Assembly (NCBI GenBank): GCA_017165825.1
Contig: CM029370.1
Span: 11,545,267 to 11,609,266, forward strand
Reading direction: 5' to 3'
Origin: Hepsetus odoe
Lineage: Eukaryota > Chordata > Actinopteri > Characiformes > Hepsetidae
Length of the DNA: 64,000 nt
Shown: piece by piece, positions 11,501 to 23,989 of the stretch
Layout of the letters: each line of letters starts with the position of its first letter
Position numbering within the stretch: position 1 is the stretch's first letter
Notes under the pieces: model-generated
What the model saw: the letters and a program-made list of their open reading frames with translations, nothing else
What the model was told of the DNA's origin: nothing
The model's database searches: none
Made by a program: the position numbers and the translations under genes

Positions 11501-12689
11501 GGTTTTTAATTTAATGCACATCAGCTTGCATAACGGCATTTTAACTTACAAGAGCAGCTCTTCAGCACAGCGCTGCTGTGCAAATTCCCACTGGATGAGA
11601 AGCAGCAATGATGTGTTCTGGTGTTCCTTCCTGAGTATTTGAAGTACATATCTAACAGATTGCGTTAGGCACATTAGTGCATACACAAGCTACTGGTTGC
11701 AGAGGAGTAGGAAAAAAGGAAGGGAAAATGGAGAAGGGGAAAAAAACTTGGCTGCTCTCAAGGGAGTCATTCCCAGGGCAGGCAGCTATTGGCGGAGTAA
11801 ATCAAACTCAATGTCAGCTCAGGGATAGATGGAGCTGAACAAAAAAGAGAGGTTCCTCAGCGGCATAGAGCAAACAGTCTGAAGAGCTTGAGATGGGCTG
11901 AATTATACCAATGTGGCTTCTTATTCAAGCTTGCAATAGGTAAAAACTAAGCACATCACAGTGTTTCTGTGCAGATGCGCATATTCAAGGTCAGCTTTTT
12001 TTGTTGAGCATACAGTCAGTTCTCCCTAAAAATTAATGTGGACTCAGTTACTTGATGTCACTTTAAATCACATAATGATTTCCAGGAACATTGTTTCAAG
12101 ATAAAAATATGCATATTTATGTCAATAATTCCAATAATGCACTAAATAATGGAGAGAAAAAAAAACAGCTGCCCTTTTTACTGTGAGAACATTCCATGAT
12201 GAATGGTTATTTGAATGTAAAAAAAAAAACAGAGAGCCTGATGTCCTTGCCAGATTCAAACACAAAATTAGGTATTCTACAGGCAAAAGAGCCTAAAGAC
12301 GCAAAAAATATATGACCAACATTGTATGACACCTAATAATAACACCTAACACATAATTTCTTGATACTTGATTCCAAACGCTTTACCATTAAAGAGTGGC
12401 TACACAATTCTTGAAAAGGTGCTGATAAGAATATTTAACAACAGAATAGCATTTCAGATGTCAGAAGATTGGGAGCAATGCATGTCAGAAACTGTATTTT
12501 CTTACGCAGAGTAGAATAACATGCTTGAAATGTGAAGGACTGGCAACACATACTCCGAACACAACATTAAACCCACTGATAAATAAACCAATTTACATTG
12601 ATTATTTTATTACAATAGCACCTGTCAATGGATACACTTAAATTCTTATGAATTACAACATTATCAACAATGTTGTAGGGTGTTCCTAG
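11501..12689. other. No gene seen
   Basis: No coding or RNA signal. The purine-rich part near 11700-11760 is simple sequence. Confidence 0.4.
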
Positions 12690-13045
12690 TATGGAACGGT
12701 TCCCTACAGTCGTTCAAGAAAGGATAACCAACAACATAAGCATCAGAGCTGGACATGGAACAGTGGAAGAAGGTGACGTTCTGGAAAAAGAAATAAATGT
12801 GTTGATTTAGTCCTGGACCTTTGATTGAACATCTGTTATATGTGCTTGAAAAACTAGTTTCATCTGTGCCCCTGCTCGGAACTCACAGTATAGTATCTTC
12901 AGCTAATGTCTTTGTACCACATTCCACAAAACACATTCAGAGGTCTTGTGGAGTCCAAGGTTCAGAGCTGTTTTGGCATTTTAAGGGAGACCTACAAAAT
13001 AATAGGCTTGGGGTTTCAATGATATGGCTGATCAGTATATTTTGC
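12690..13045 (+). mobile_element. Deletion derivative of a Tc1-like transposon (same family as 1930-2830)
   Basis: CATCAGAGCTGGACATGGAACAGTGGAAGAAGG (12740-12772) is transposase coding sequence of this family. It is joined after a large deletion to its C-terminal end: 'CATTCAGAGGTCTTGTGGAGTCCA' (12935-12958) and 'CAGAGCTGTTTTGGCA' (12962-12977). The 3' end (about 13010-13035) resembles the family's terminal repeat (ATATGGCTGATCAGTATA). Confidence 0.75.
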
Positions 13046-15235
13046 CTGTGTAAATTATCAGCTTATAGAAGTAAAACTAAATACTACTTTGCTGAGTTCC
13101 ATATAATTAATACCATGTTTTACTGGATGCTCATAACATGAATATTAAAATATATTTTAGTTATGTGTAGTATTTCTAGAGTAATTCCTTCAGCAAAGAG
13201 CTGCAGCATTAACCGCTACTGACAGAAACCAACTGCCTCAAGCATACAAACATGACTAATATCTAGTCTATTTTTATTCTAAAGAATCATATTTGTTTGA
13301 TACAAAAAAGTAAAATTCATGAAACATCCTACGGAAAGATGCCAGTCATTCACTATGGTATCTGTAGGTAGATAAAGCAAAACCCAGTCTTGTCAACTCT
13401 ATCACATGAATTTACTGTCAGTGATGTATTTTACACTAATAGGTCTACAGTAACGTTTTTCCAACCATAATAAGCCACCCTTAGTGTAAATCAAAACATG
13501 ACTGATTTTTTCCTTTGTCACTTCCATGTAAGAATTTCTTTTCAGGGTCTGAAGGCAAAACATCTGGATTTGCTACATCTGCCTAGGCAGAAGAATGATA
13601 CTTCTTGAATAGATGTCTCACAAACTTAACCCTATTGTGTAATACTGTAATACATTCAGGGTTTAAATATGAATGTGGTTCTATTTAATAAATATGAACG
13701 TTAATAATATGAATAATTAAATTTTTTTATATTTTATTTTGTTCCAAGAACGTGTTAGTTCTTCTCTGAAGCAGCTGAAGGCCCTAATGGTTACCCTTTG
13801 CTAACTGAAACCTAGTGAAAAACCTGGATGTAGTTATGAGGAGCTGACAAGGTGGTGTAATAAAACATTACACTACCTAATAAAAATATATCTAATCACT
13901 AAAAAGGCATCAATGAAGATAATATTTTTTGTGATGGAACATGTATATTAATTATTATCATAATTAGCATTCAGGGTCTAATATGACAGAAATCCCTAAA
14001 ACTTCAGGTGTAAACAGTTTATGAAATTGTTCTAAATCAGGACAACTCTGTGGTTCTAAATCAGGACAGCTCTCTAGTGAACTCTAGACACTCTTCAATG
14101 AAAAAACCCTGCTAAACCATTTTCTTATTCCTAAAAGAGGGGGCATCATTTCCTGAGCTTTTTCCTGTGCCTGATTATTCATCAGTGGTTTGCTGAAGTG
14201 CTGAACTTAAGACAGGGGTTGTCTAAGGCTCGATTGAGCATGAATATGTATGCCTCCTGTCTCCTGAACGAGTGAGTGTTGATTGGCACCATGGTATGTG
14301 GAAATGCAGCTTCTCCTGGTTCATGGTAATTTCATGCGACAATACATTATCTATCCAGTCATCGACACTTCCAGCTGATAAATGACATCGGTCATCAGGC
14401 GTAAGCCAGTGAATGAGGAATGAGGCCAATGCAGCTTCAGGAATGAGGTGCACTGATTGCCTGGAGCAGCATATTTCTGTGGTGTAACAAATCTGGAAAA
14501 ACTAATGGGGTTATCCAGTTATGACAAGGTGTTAAATGACTGATGCAGACTTGAGCATTTTGTTGTGAAAAGGAATTTGTGAAGTGTTTTGTTTTAAGAT
14601 TCAAATATTTAGGACCTTGGTTCTACTTTTTTGTCAGGAAACTAAACCTACCTGAACCAATTATATCTTAGTATAGCATGTCATTATGAATGTTGCTTTT
14701 TGTACCTCTTTCTCTTTTAGGGGAAACAGGAATGTAATATTCTGTTGAGCAGGACCCTTTATGCCTTAAATGCAATCACCACATCTGAAGAAAGTGTAAT
14801 GATTGCAGGATTATGTGGGGAAGAGAAAGACTCATTATATTCTGATAGCTTTGATAATTGAGGGCATCGCAAAGATAATGCAAAGTGATGTCTTATTGAA
14901 ATCCCAAAGGTAAGCAAATTAATTTCACATATTTTATAGAATGCAGAGCTGTGAGATTTGAATAAGATAAACAACATCTGTACAAAATGTAATGAGAGTG
15001 AAGTGTCTTGATTGGGTCTCTGGAAGAAATCTAATTAAACCATGCTGGGGTGACGGTCACTTATGCTCTTATCTAAAATTGACATGCAAACTCTAGAGTA
15101 CACTGCTGATGTTTATCTATGGATTACATTAAAAGGAATTATGGAAGTCCTGGCTCCTTCCTGGCCAAGAAAAATATAATTACATTGAAAACAAATCCAT
15201 CAGTCCAACAACAACAGACATATTTGCAGCCTCAT
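13046..15235. other. No gene seen; long repeat-poor stretch
   Basis: No coding segment supported. 14770-15060 has mixed composition with homeodomain-like words, but there is no firm evidence of function. Confidence 0.35.
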
Positions 15236-15823
15236 TTTGGGATCAACAATTCAGAGTAATGGCGAATGTGGAAGAGAGGTGAAGAAGAGAGTGCAGGCAG
15301 GTTTGAATCAGTGGAGAAGAGTGGCTGGAGTGATTTGTGACAGACGGGTACCAGTGAGAGTAAAAGGGAAGGTTTACAGGACAGTAGTGAGACAAGCTAT
15401 GTTGTATGGGTTGGAGACAGTGACACTGACAAACAAGACAGGAGGCGGAGCCGGACGTGTCAGAGTTAAAGATGCTGAGATTTTCACTGGGTGTGATGAG
15501 GAAGGATAGGATTAAAATGTATATATTATATGTATATATATTATAGGGACAGCTCAGGTTAGAAGTTTTAGAGAGAAGGTTTGAGAAGCAAAGTTGCATT
15601 GGTTTGGGCATGTCCAGAGAAGAGAAGAGGATTATAATGGGAGGAGGATGTTGAGGATGAAAGATGGAGCTGCAAGGAAAGAGGAAAAGAGGAAGACCAA
15701 AGAGGATGATTATTGACATGGTGAGAGAGGACATGCAGGTGGTTGGTTTGAAGGAGGAAGAGGACCAGAAGAAATTGAAAAGGTGATCTGCTGTGGCACT
15801 CCCTAAACAGGAGCAGTCAAAAG
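15236..15823 (+). pseudogene. RTE-clade LINE fragment (C-terminal part of polyprotein)
   Basis: The first 200 bp encode VQAGLNQWRRVAGVICDRR and TVVRQAMLYGLETVTLTNK, matching the RTE-type protein at 20386-21288. Further down is WFGHVQRREEDYNGRRMLR in another frame, then 'VREDMQVVGLKEE'. Frameshifts and an AT insertion near 15520-15545 break it. It ends in AAAAGAAGAAGATT, the GA-rich 3' terminus of this family. Confidence 0.85.
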
Positions 15824-15989
15824 AAGAAGATTAGCAGACTCATCTTGTTCAAGACAAATGATCAAATGAGATTACCTTGGTCATAGTCTTTATTGTCTAC
15901 TTTTATTATTGTTCAAATGCTCTATATTCAAATGTTCAAAATATACTGAAAAATTACCTACTACAGACGGGCTCTGATCACATCATAAG

Positions 15990-16565
15990 TCTCAGCTCCT
16001 TCCTTAACATCCTTCTCCCAATATAATCCTTATTTTGTTCCTCTAATTTTATTTCTAAAATGTCCAACTTGAGCTAACCCTCTAATATATTAATTTATAA
16101 TTCTGTCTTTTCTTGTCACACCCAATGAAAATCTTCTTTAACTCTGACACCTCTAGCTTTGTCTTTTCATCTCACAGGGAATCCTGTCTAACTTTGCCTG
16201 TAAACCTTTCCCCCATCATTTTAAACAAGAATGGGCTCAGTGCTGATCCTTGATGTAATCCTACCTCTACTTTAAATGCATCTGTCATTCCTAATGCAAA
16301 CATCACCACTGTCAAACTGCCCTCATACAAATCATGTAGTACTCTGTCATATTTCTCTGCCACACCTCTCTTTCTCATTCAAAACCACAACTGCTCCCTA
16401 GACACACTGTCAGTTGCATACTCAAAGTCCACAAAGGCACAATGCACAACTCATTACTACTGGACAAACTGTCTTTCCATTCTTCATCATCTACATTGTT
16501 GCCCTTACTGCCATCTTGCTAATTCACTGTACTTCCTGCTTCACTATCCTCAGAATCTTCTCTCT
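15990..16565 (-). pseudogene. RTE-clade LINE fragment
   Basis: On the minus strand, 16172-16378 encodes DAFKVEVGLHQGSALSPFLF, reverse-transcriptase motif B of the RTE family (compare the copy at 20386-21288). The flanking left part corresponds to the C-terminal region, so an internal piece including the FADD catalytic box is deleted near 16175. The right part reaches upstream RT sequence. Confidence 0.85.
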
Positions 16566-16632
16566 CTTGGGCAACCTATTGGTCTGGGATTTGACCCACA
16601 TCCTTGTCCTTAACCACTAGGGCACCCCTGCC
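16566..16632 (-). repeat. SINE head fragment
   Basis: Minus strand reads GGGCAGGGGTGCCCTAGTGG then GGTCAAATCCCAGACC, the A- and B-box region of the common SINE. The tail is absent. Confidence 0.6.
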
Positions 16633-17224
16633 CAATTTGTTGAAATGAGTTATTATAACTTTTAGTCAATGATTTTATTGATTTCTTTAGTTATCAAATT
16701 GTTTGAACTGAGTAACTGAAAATGTCATTACAGGGTAAACATTTTATCTATGTCTTTTATCTTAGAAAATTGCAGACCTTGAAGAGACCAGCATCCAGCT
16801 TTGAGCATGCCTGTGCTATTGCACTCACTGAAGTGTTTAACAAACTTAACAAGCAAAGAGGAAAAGTCTCCTGTGACCTGCAACCAACTCAATATATTCC
16901 TCTCATTATCTAAGGTTTCACTGAGGGGCTCATTCAACAAATGTGCAAAAAGCTTTGTGCCAAACTGTGGAGTTATTCCAACATACCATGCCACAAACAA
17001 AATGGAAAGAGTGCATGTATGTAGTTGTATGTATGTGTGTATGTAGGAAAGAGAGAGTGTGTGTGTGAGGGTGTCAAATCTACTATATGAAAAAAACCCT
17101 CTTTAAAAAACAAACCCAAATGTGACCCAAGCCCAAACAAAGTCAATGTTGCACGTAAAAAATTGTCTCAATTTCAGCTCAATATCTGTTTTTTTAGACC
17201 CTGATGCAAACGAGTCAGGTAGCA
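16633..17224. other. No gene seen
   Basis: Short frames only, with a GTAT/GTGT-rich simple repeat near 17015-17070. Confidence 0.4.
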
Positions 17225-17470
17225 GGGCTCTAATTTAATTGAATTTAAAGTAACTTTGAGTAGATTTTTGTCCAACAACCAATGGGAACCCATTTACCCA
17301 AGAACCTTGTATCTTTAGGCACCTTGCAGGCTGTGACAGTAAAACAGTTGTTCCTATTTCTGTAAATATACTCAGTATGCCAAAGATAAGACAGGTGTAG
17401 AAGAATAAAATAGCATTTTTGCACCAAGAGGGTGATTTCCTAGCAAAATCTGAGGGGTGGCTAAAGGGTT
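17225..17470 (+). repeat. Unclassified repeat, paired with 18060-18295, probably Tc1-related
   Basis: 'AAGATAAGACAGGTGTAG...' (about 17383) and 'GGGTGGCTAAAGGGTTTGCA' (17454-17473) align with the stretch at 18195-18285, in the same orientation. The 3' end resembles the 'GGCTCAAGACTTTTGCA' termini of some Tc1-like elements. No coding remnant was recognised. Confidence 0.4.
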
Positions 17471-18059
17471 TGCAGAATATTTTAGAAAAATTTTAAGAAT
17501 AGAAAATGATCCCATTAATTTTTAATCCAACCAATCTATACAGATCTGAAGCAATGGCATGTTTCTGGAGCTTGACTGTGCTAATAGTTAATAGCACTGT
17601 TAGTTTAATGTGTGCCATATTTGACATTGCATCACTGTTTTACAGTCTTCTATCAATCAAAGAGGTCTGAATGAAACAACAGCTGCAGTAAGGAAAGCAT
17701 GAATAAAAATATTTGCTCAGTATAATGCAGAAGCAAGAAACAAATCCTCATAAACTGAAGGACATCATCCGCTCTGTGAGGACCTATCAAATGATGATTA
17801 ACTTTATTAACCCTTACACAGTGTTTACTAATTTACTAACAATGTTTTCTAACAGTGTAGCGTAGATCAGCATTTTACAAGCTCAAGGTTAGATGACAAA
17901 CTCACTTTTTTGACATACTATCTTAAGCGTTTAAATATGAATACCTACTATGCATCATTTCCAAGAAAGACAGGCATCCAAAGAAAGGCACCAAAGATCA
18001 TTTCTCTTTAAAGAATTTCATTAGTTTATCCAGGGTCTAAGACCTTCTCTTGGTGACGC

Positions 18060-18295
18060 TGAATGGCAAGTGGTGGATGGAACAACTTTATCTAGACACC
18101 TCCTTGTATCCTTTGGTAATTTGCAGCCTGTTCCATTTGTTCATTAGTCCATCATCTTTGTACTACTCATCTTTTTAATCTACTCAAAATGCTGAAGATA
18201 AGAAAGCTTGACAGGTATAATATAGTACTTTTGTGCCACTAATAAAACAAAGTAATGAAGGATGGCTCAAGATTTTTGCAAAGCACTTTACAAAC
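18060..18295 (+). repeat. Unclassified repeat, paired with 17225-17470
   Basis: Shares 'GCTGAAGATAAGAAAGCTTGACAGGTATA' and 'GGATGGCTCAAGATTTTTGCA' blocks (about 18190-18283) with the upstream copy. Both are old and interrupted. Confidence 0.4.
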
Positions 18296-18358
18296 ATATT
18301 TTCCACATCATTCGCTGCTGACCACCCACAGGTTCCCACAGGGAACACATTTTCAAAG

Positions 18359-18600
18359 TGGCAGTGGTGGCCTAGTGGTAAGTGAACTGTCCCCAGGATC
18401 GGAGGATTGTGGGTTCAAATCTTTTACTTGTAGGTGGCCCTGAGGTACCCTTGAGCAAGGTATCATCCCCATCAATGCTCCCCGTGCGCTTTCAATAGCT
18501 GCCTGCTGCATGTGAGTGTGTCTGTTAAATGCAGAGGTGTAATTTTGTTGTGGTGTGCTGTGCTTTGCACTCACGATGACAAGAATAGTCACTTTCACTC
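18359..18600 (+). repeat. tRNA-headed SINE, tail type B
   Basis: Head GGCAGTGGTGGCCTAGTGG, B box GTGGGTTCAAATC, then TGAGGTACCCTTGAGCAAGG and the type B tail ending ATGACAAGAATAGTCACTTT. Moderately diverged. No clear target duplication. Confidence 0.88.
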
Positions 18601-20009
18601 AATGTAGCAAATGTAGCCCCAATTCCTGAGCATCAATATATGGCATGTTTACATGTGAGTCATTTTGATTGAGTGCCAGTCTACAAGAATCGCTTGCCAA
18701 AAAAATTAATAGAAAGACTGATGCAACTAGCAATAGCTAAATGTTTAAATTGCCTTAATCACCCGCATACAGAAAATTTGAACCCAAGAACAAAGTCAAA
18801 CCAAGCTATTCCTCTTATTTATATTATGTATTTTCTTGCAGTACTACTGTTATTTTGGCTAACTTTTTAACTTATATCTCATACAACAGTGGATTTAATC
18901 ACCTGCTGCTAAAAATAGTATCAGACAAAACACTACATTCACACTCAGTACTGTTTCTGCTTTGTCCTGACTGCACTGTAAATTTGTTTTGTTGTATTAT
19001 ATTGTTTGCTCCTGGGTTTTTTGTGGTTTGTGTAGTTTTGCCTGCATTTGTATAGTTTTTGTTGACTTGTCACACCATGCTCTTAGAGAAATGTTGTTTC
19101 TCAACATGAATCTCACAGATACATTGCTTTGGGGAGATTTTGGGAGATAAACAAGCCCCCCTCTGCCTGCACCTTTTTTTTTTCTCCAGCTCCTAACTGA
19201 CTATTACTAACTAACTAACAAAGCAATGTTTACACATTCTAAAATGTTATTGGAATGAGCAAAAACTAATCAGTTATTTTTGGGATAAACAAATGCCCCT
19301 GATTCATTTTTACATCTGAAAAGTGAAATCTGTACGTGTTTACAGAATGCTGTCCTGTCCAAATGTAATATTTTTAAGAATCTCAAAAGTGCATTTTCTA
19401 CAAATAATGTGCTTTGCTCTGATGCATCCATGCAACTCCTCTGCTCCTCTGTTCATGACATGTTTAAAGAACATGGAAATATTAATGACATCTGCTAATG
19501 ATTCATGACCATTACAGTCAATTAATTATTGGCAGCCTTGATAGTGATGGGATAAACACATCTGTTATCATCTTTACAGTTACCTGAACAAATCTTTACA
19601 GTTACCTGTACAAAATATACTGAAAGTATACAATATGTAATTATGTATATAAAGCATTGAAGGCACCCAGAGCTGTAGTAAACTTATCTGTAAGAGAATG
19701 CATGCTCGTAAGAGTTGGTAACATTATTGGAGGGATTAATATTTGAAAGAAGGCATACCAAAAAAAAGCTGAGGAAAGAGTAAGGATTTTTGTCATAGAA
19801 TTCTTTCACTTCACTTTCACTTTTACTTCACTTTTATCTAAATGAAAGGTTTGGTTTTTCTCATATTATCAGTGACTGAGTTAATTAATCACAAAGACAT
19901 TGAATCAGATTGAAAAATCTTACTTAATTGATTAGTTTTACTTCACAGAGATTAAAACCCAAAATTTCACTTCAGAATGTGACTAAACATAGGAGTAAAA
20001 ATGTGGGGA
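18601..20009. other. No gene seen
   Basis: AT-rich DNA. A pyrimidine-rich CACTTTCACTT-type patch near 19805-19835 may be leftover SINE tail. No coding evidence. Confidence 0.4.
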
Positions 20010-20075
20010 AAGTGAAAATGAAAGTGACTGTTTGCCTCATTGGGAGGTCACAGCACAGCACACAGTGAACTACAG
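20010..20075 (-). repeat. SINE type B tail fragment
   Basis: AAGTGAAAATGAAAGTGACT...GGTCACAGCACAGCACACAG is the complement of the type B tail end. The head is absent. Confidence 0.7.
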
Positions 20076-20347
20076 TGTGAGTCAATAATGTAATCTTTGA
20101 ATGTAATTCATAGCAGGGTGTTTGTTTTAAAACTATTGGTGGGAGAGTTTACAATTGCAGCTGTGATACATGCCTTTCAAATAATGAGTGATTCTATAAT
20201 TCTACTTTATGGCAGTTTAAGAATCAGTTTTAGTCAGCTGATTTGCATGAGAAAAAACCCATGAACTCGACGAAACTGCATTGTAATGTTGATTAGATTA
20301 CATATTTAATGTATTACATATATTTTAGTTAATATTTTAGTTAATAT

Positions 20348-21294
20348 CTACTACTTCTTCTTCTTTTTCTTTCGGCTGCTCCCATTTAGGGGTCGCCACA
20401 GCGGATCAACTGTCTCCATTTCTTCCTGTCTTTTGCATCTTCCTGCTTCAACCCGACCACCTGCATGTCCTCTCTCACCACATCCATAAACCTCCTCTTT
20501 GGTCTTCCTCTTCTCCTCTTTCCTGGCAGCTCCATCCTCAACATCCTCCTTCCAATATAATCATCGTCTCTCCTCTGCACATGGCCAAACCAACGCAACC
20601 TTGCTTCTCTAACTTTGTCTCCAAGACGTCTAACCTGAGCTGTCCCTCTAATATACTCATTTCTAATCCTGTCCAACCTCGTCACACCCAACGAAAATCT
20701 CAGCATCTTTAACTCTGACACCTCCAGCTCCGCCTCCTGCCTTTTCGTCAGTGCCACCGTCTCCAACCCATACAACATAGCTGGTCTCACTACTGTCCTG
20801 TAAACCTTCCCTTTTACTCTAGCTGGTACGCGTCTGTCACAAATCACTCCAGCCACTCTTCTCCACCCATTCCAACCAGCCTGCACTCTCTTCTTCACCT
20901 CTCTTCCACACTCGCCATTACACTGAACTGTTGATCCCAAGTATTTAAACTCCTCCACCTTTGTTACCTCCACTCCCTGCATCCTAACCACTCCACTTTC
21001 CTCCCTTTCATTCACACTCATGTATTCTGTCTTTGCCCTACTCACTTTCATTCCTCTCCTCTCCAGAGCATATCTCCATCTCTCCAGGTTCTCCTCAAGC
21101 TGCTCCCTACTCTCACTACAGATCACAATATCATCAGCAAACATCATTGTCCACGGAGACTCCTGTCTAACCTCGTCCGTCAACCTGTCCATCACTACTG
21201 CAAACAAGAACGGGCTCAGTGCTGATCCTTGATGTAATCCAACCTCTACTTTAAATGCATCCGTCACTCCCACTGCAGATCTCACCACTGTTAC
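20348..21294 (-). mobile_element. 5'-truncated RTE-clade LINE insertion with 17-bp target duplication
   Basis: AATATTTTAGTTAATAT flanks the insertion perfectly (20331-20347 and 21295-21311), fixing both ends. The 3' terminus (left side here) is a GAA-rich tail, and the 5' end is cut within the reverse transcriptase, as is usual for target-primed insertion. The enclosed frame has no stops over 300 codons, so the copy is young compared with the other RTE pieces. Confidence 0.95.
20386..21288 (-). CDS. RTE-type reverse transcriptase, C-terminal 300 aa (truncated)
   Basis: Part of the LINE polyprotein that nicks target DNA and copies element RNA into it. Residues 17-29 (GLHQGSALSPFLF) are reverse-transcriptase motif B and FADD at 50-53 is the catalytic motif C. 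A thumb region with KYLGSTVQCNGECGREVKKR follows (about 115-134). The C-terminal part has the WFGHVQRRDDDYIGRRML stretch typical of RTE-type proteins, and the protein ends IRCGDP. Endonuclease and the N-terminal RT motifs are missing, so this copy cannot move by itself. The first Met is simply the first one after truncation, not a real start. Confidence 0.9.
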   Translation of the reverse strand: MVRSAVGVTDAFKVEVGLHQGSALSPFLFAVVMDRLTDEVRQESPWTMMFADDIVICSESREQLEENLERWRYALERRGMKVSRAKTEYMSVNEREESGVVRMQGVEVTKVEEFKYLGSTVQCNGECGREVKKRVQAGWNGWRRVAGVICDRRVPARVKGKVYRTVVRPAMLYGLETVALTKRQEAELEVSELKMLRFSLGVTRLDRIRNEYIRGTAQVRRLGDKVREARLRWFGHVQRRDDDYIGRRMLRMELPGKRRRGRPKRRFMDVVREDMQVVGLKQEDAKDRKKWRQLIRCGDP

Positions 21295-21311
21295 AATATT
21301 TTAGTTAATAT

Positions 21312-22446
21312 GTTTGTCTAATTTCTACACTGAAAAGAAAGACCCACATGTAGTCACCCCTTGCTGACTACATGCCTGGAACCCGCTTGATGATTAACCT
21401 GAAACAATGCATACTGCACAGGTAAGACACATTAATTATGTGGTGACTTTTTGCAGTGTTCTAATGTGTCCTTGTGCAACTATGGCTACCTCTGAAGGAT
21501 TTCTGCTTTTAATGCATATCTACTAAAGACCCTTAAGGACCCCTAAAAAACCCCTGTTAAAGACCCCTAAAGACCCTAGTAGTACTGATGAAGCTCAATA
21601 ATCTTGTCAAAACATTCACATAGTAAAGTGAAAGGAAACACCCAGCCTGGGTTTGAAGTTTCATATGTATTTTTTAAGTTTCTCTCCATCTCCTTTTTCA
21701 TCAGAATAGGGTTTAACTTGATGGTTCTTGATGACTATAAAGTTAAAACTTTCAACTGGAATAGTGCCTAGATCAACTTAAAAGAGAAATACAGCTTGTA
21801 CTTATGGGAGATATCCAATTCAGAGATATTGACAGTGAGTTTGTGAAACGTGATTTAAATGTCATCTGCATTCATAACAAGTCCTGATAGACAAGATTAA
21901 TACCTGTTCGCTTTCATCTGTAGACTCAGACTTATTGTTCTCAGAGTCAGTCATCCGTATGAAGTAAAGCAAGTGAAGCGTTATAGCTTCCCCAGACCAC
22001 AGTTTAGTTCTGAGTAGAAGGTGCCTACAAAGGGGCCAAGCATGACCCCTTTGTCAGTTTGAAAATTTAGATGCCTTAACATCAGAAATACAGAAGTAAA
22101 TTGTATCCTTCAACTGGAGAATGTGATAACAGCTGTAGCCTTGAAAATAATATTTTTTAGTAAAATATTTTTGTCTCTTGGACCTTTGAGTGACTACTAT
22201 GGTTGAAAAATTACAGAACAAAACAACAGAAACTTGGATAAGAACATAGGACATTGGGAGGTGAGTTACTTTTCTCACTACCCAGCAGGAGAAAGGATAG
22301 ATAATCCTAAAGAACAGGATTGCAGTATTGTCTAAAGCCTCTAAAACTAGCAAACAGCAGGAGGTGAAAGAACCAATGGACAGAACATTTACCTACTGGA
22401 GGTATTCATTAAAGACTTGTCTTTTATTTAAGAGTTTGAAGGAAAA
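21312..22446. other. No gene seen
   Basis: A short run of ACCCCTAAAGACC-like tandem units lies near 21530-21585. The rest is unremarkable, with no coding evidence. Confidence 0.4.
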
Positions 22447-22447
22447 C

Positions 22448-22560
22448 AGTCGAGTCAGTTTTATTTCTATAGCTCTTTTACTGTTGTCACAAAGCAGCTT
22501 TACAGAATCTAGTTCTGAGCCCTTAGTGAGCAAGCTGAGTGCAAAAGAGGCCAATTTAAA
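22448..22560 (-). repeat. L2-type LINE 3' tail
   Basis: GTCGAGTCAGTTTTATTTCT then TTGTCACAAAGCAGCTTTACAG is the complement of the L2-type 3' end (CTGTAAAGCTGCTTTGTGAC), also present in the plus direction at 34715-34740. Confidence 0.8.
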
Positions 22561-22653
22561 TACTTTAAAAACAGATTTAAATACTGATGGCTGTTACAGT
22601 CTGTGGTGCTGGTCCCAAACATGGATAAATGGGGAGGGTTGCATTAGGTAAGT

Positions 22654-22913
22654 AAAAGTGAAAGTGACTACCCTTGCCATTGCGAGGTCACGGCACAGCA
22701 CACATGAACCACAACGAAATTGGACCTCTGCATTTTACCCATGCACACTCAAACCCGTGCAGCAGTGGGCAGCTATTGAAAGCGCCCGGGGAGCAGTGAT
22801 GGGGATGGTACCTTGCTCAAGGGTACCTCAGGGCAACCTATTGGGAAGGGGTTTGAACCCCCGATCCTCCGATCATGCGGCTAACGCCCTAACCGCTAGG
22901 CCACCACTGCCCC
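22654..22913 (-). repeat. tRNA-headed SINE, tail type B, full length
   Basis: Minus strand: head GGGGCAGTGGTGGCCTAGCGG, B box GGGGTTCAAACCCC, GGTACCCTTGAGCAAGG, tail through ATTTCGTTGTGGTTCATGTG to the CACTTTCACTTTTACTTACC end. Well preserved. Confidence 0.92.
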
Positions 22914-22939
22914 GCTTTGCCAAACACACATTTCAATGT

Positions 22940-23975
22940 TGAATGAGAAGAAGAGGAAGACATGTCTGGCTGCAGGAGGAGAGATGGAAGTGTAGAAGAG
23001 TGGAAGTGAGGGAAGGTACAGATACATATATAGGCTGATGAATAAAGAGATTAAGAATGAGAAAAGGTTGGATGATATTAGGATACTGATCTAGGAAATG
23101 CAGTTGATTAGGAATGTGGAAGTAAGGGCAACTATGAAGAGGATGGAAAATGGAAAAATGTTTGTCCAGATTATATCCCTGTGGTGGTATGGAGGTGTTT
23201 AGGAGAGATCTTGAGCAGCAATATTGTTCCGGCCATGAAAGAGCATTACAAATGTTTGCTTTGAGGATTCTGATGGAGAAATATAGAGATGGTACAAAGG
23301 AGTTGCTTTGTACTTTTATAGACTTAGAAAATGCATATTACAGGGTGCTTTAAAAGGAGTTGTGGTTTTGTATGAGGAAGTTGGGAGTGGCAGAGAATTA
23401 TGTCAAAGTAGTATAGGATACTTAAGAGGGTAGTATATTTATGCTCAAGGAATCCCTGGAGAGCTGGAGAGGAGAGGAATGAAAGTCTGTAAGAATACAT
23501 GAGTGTGAATGAAAACTGAGGACAATAGAATAGTTAGCTTGAAAGGAGTAGTGGTGGCAATGGAAGAGGTACAGTTCAGAGCAATGGGGAGGGCAGAAGA
23601 GAGTACAGGCAAATTGGAATGAGTGGAGAAGTCTGTCAGAAGTGATCTGTGAGAGATGGATACGAGTAAAAGTGAAAGGGAAGGCTTACAGGATGGTAAA
23701 TGAGACCAGCTATGTCCTATGAGTTGGAGACAGTGGCACTGACCAAAAGGAAGGTGGTGGAGTGGGAGGTGGCAGAGTTAAAGATGCTGAGGTTTGACGC
23801 TGGGAGTGACGAGGATGGAAAGGATTTTGTTGATTTTGTCAAAGAGGAGGGTTATGGATGTGGGGAGAGAGGACACACAGATGGTCAATGTGGGAGAGAA
23901 AGATGCAGAGGACAGGAAGAAATGGAGACAGATGATGCACTGTGGTGACTGCTAATGGGAGCAGCTGAAAGGAGA
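22940..23975 (+). pseudogene. RTE-clade LINE remnant
   Basis: 23250-23350 encodes ALRILMEKYRDGT...LLCTFIDLENAYYRVL, reverse-transcriptase motif A (usually FVDLEKAYDRVPR). 23700-23820 encodes MRPAMSYELETVALTKRK...ELKMLRFD of the C-terminal region. Large deletions remove motif C. It ends with 'GGAGCAGCTGAAAGGAGATGATGATT', the decayed 3' terminus. Confidence 0.8.
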
Positions 23976-23989
23976 TGATGATTCTGTAA

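Noticed and set aside
15243..15734. 163-aa minus-strand frame
   Set aside because: It is antisense to an RTE fragment whose plus strand encodes recognisable LINE protein sequence.
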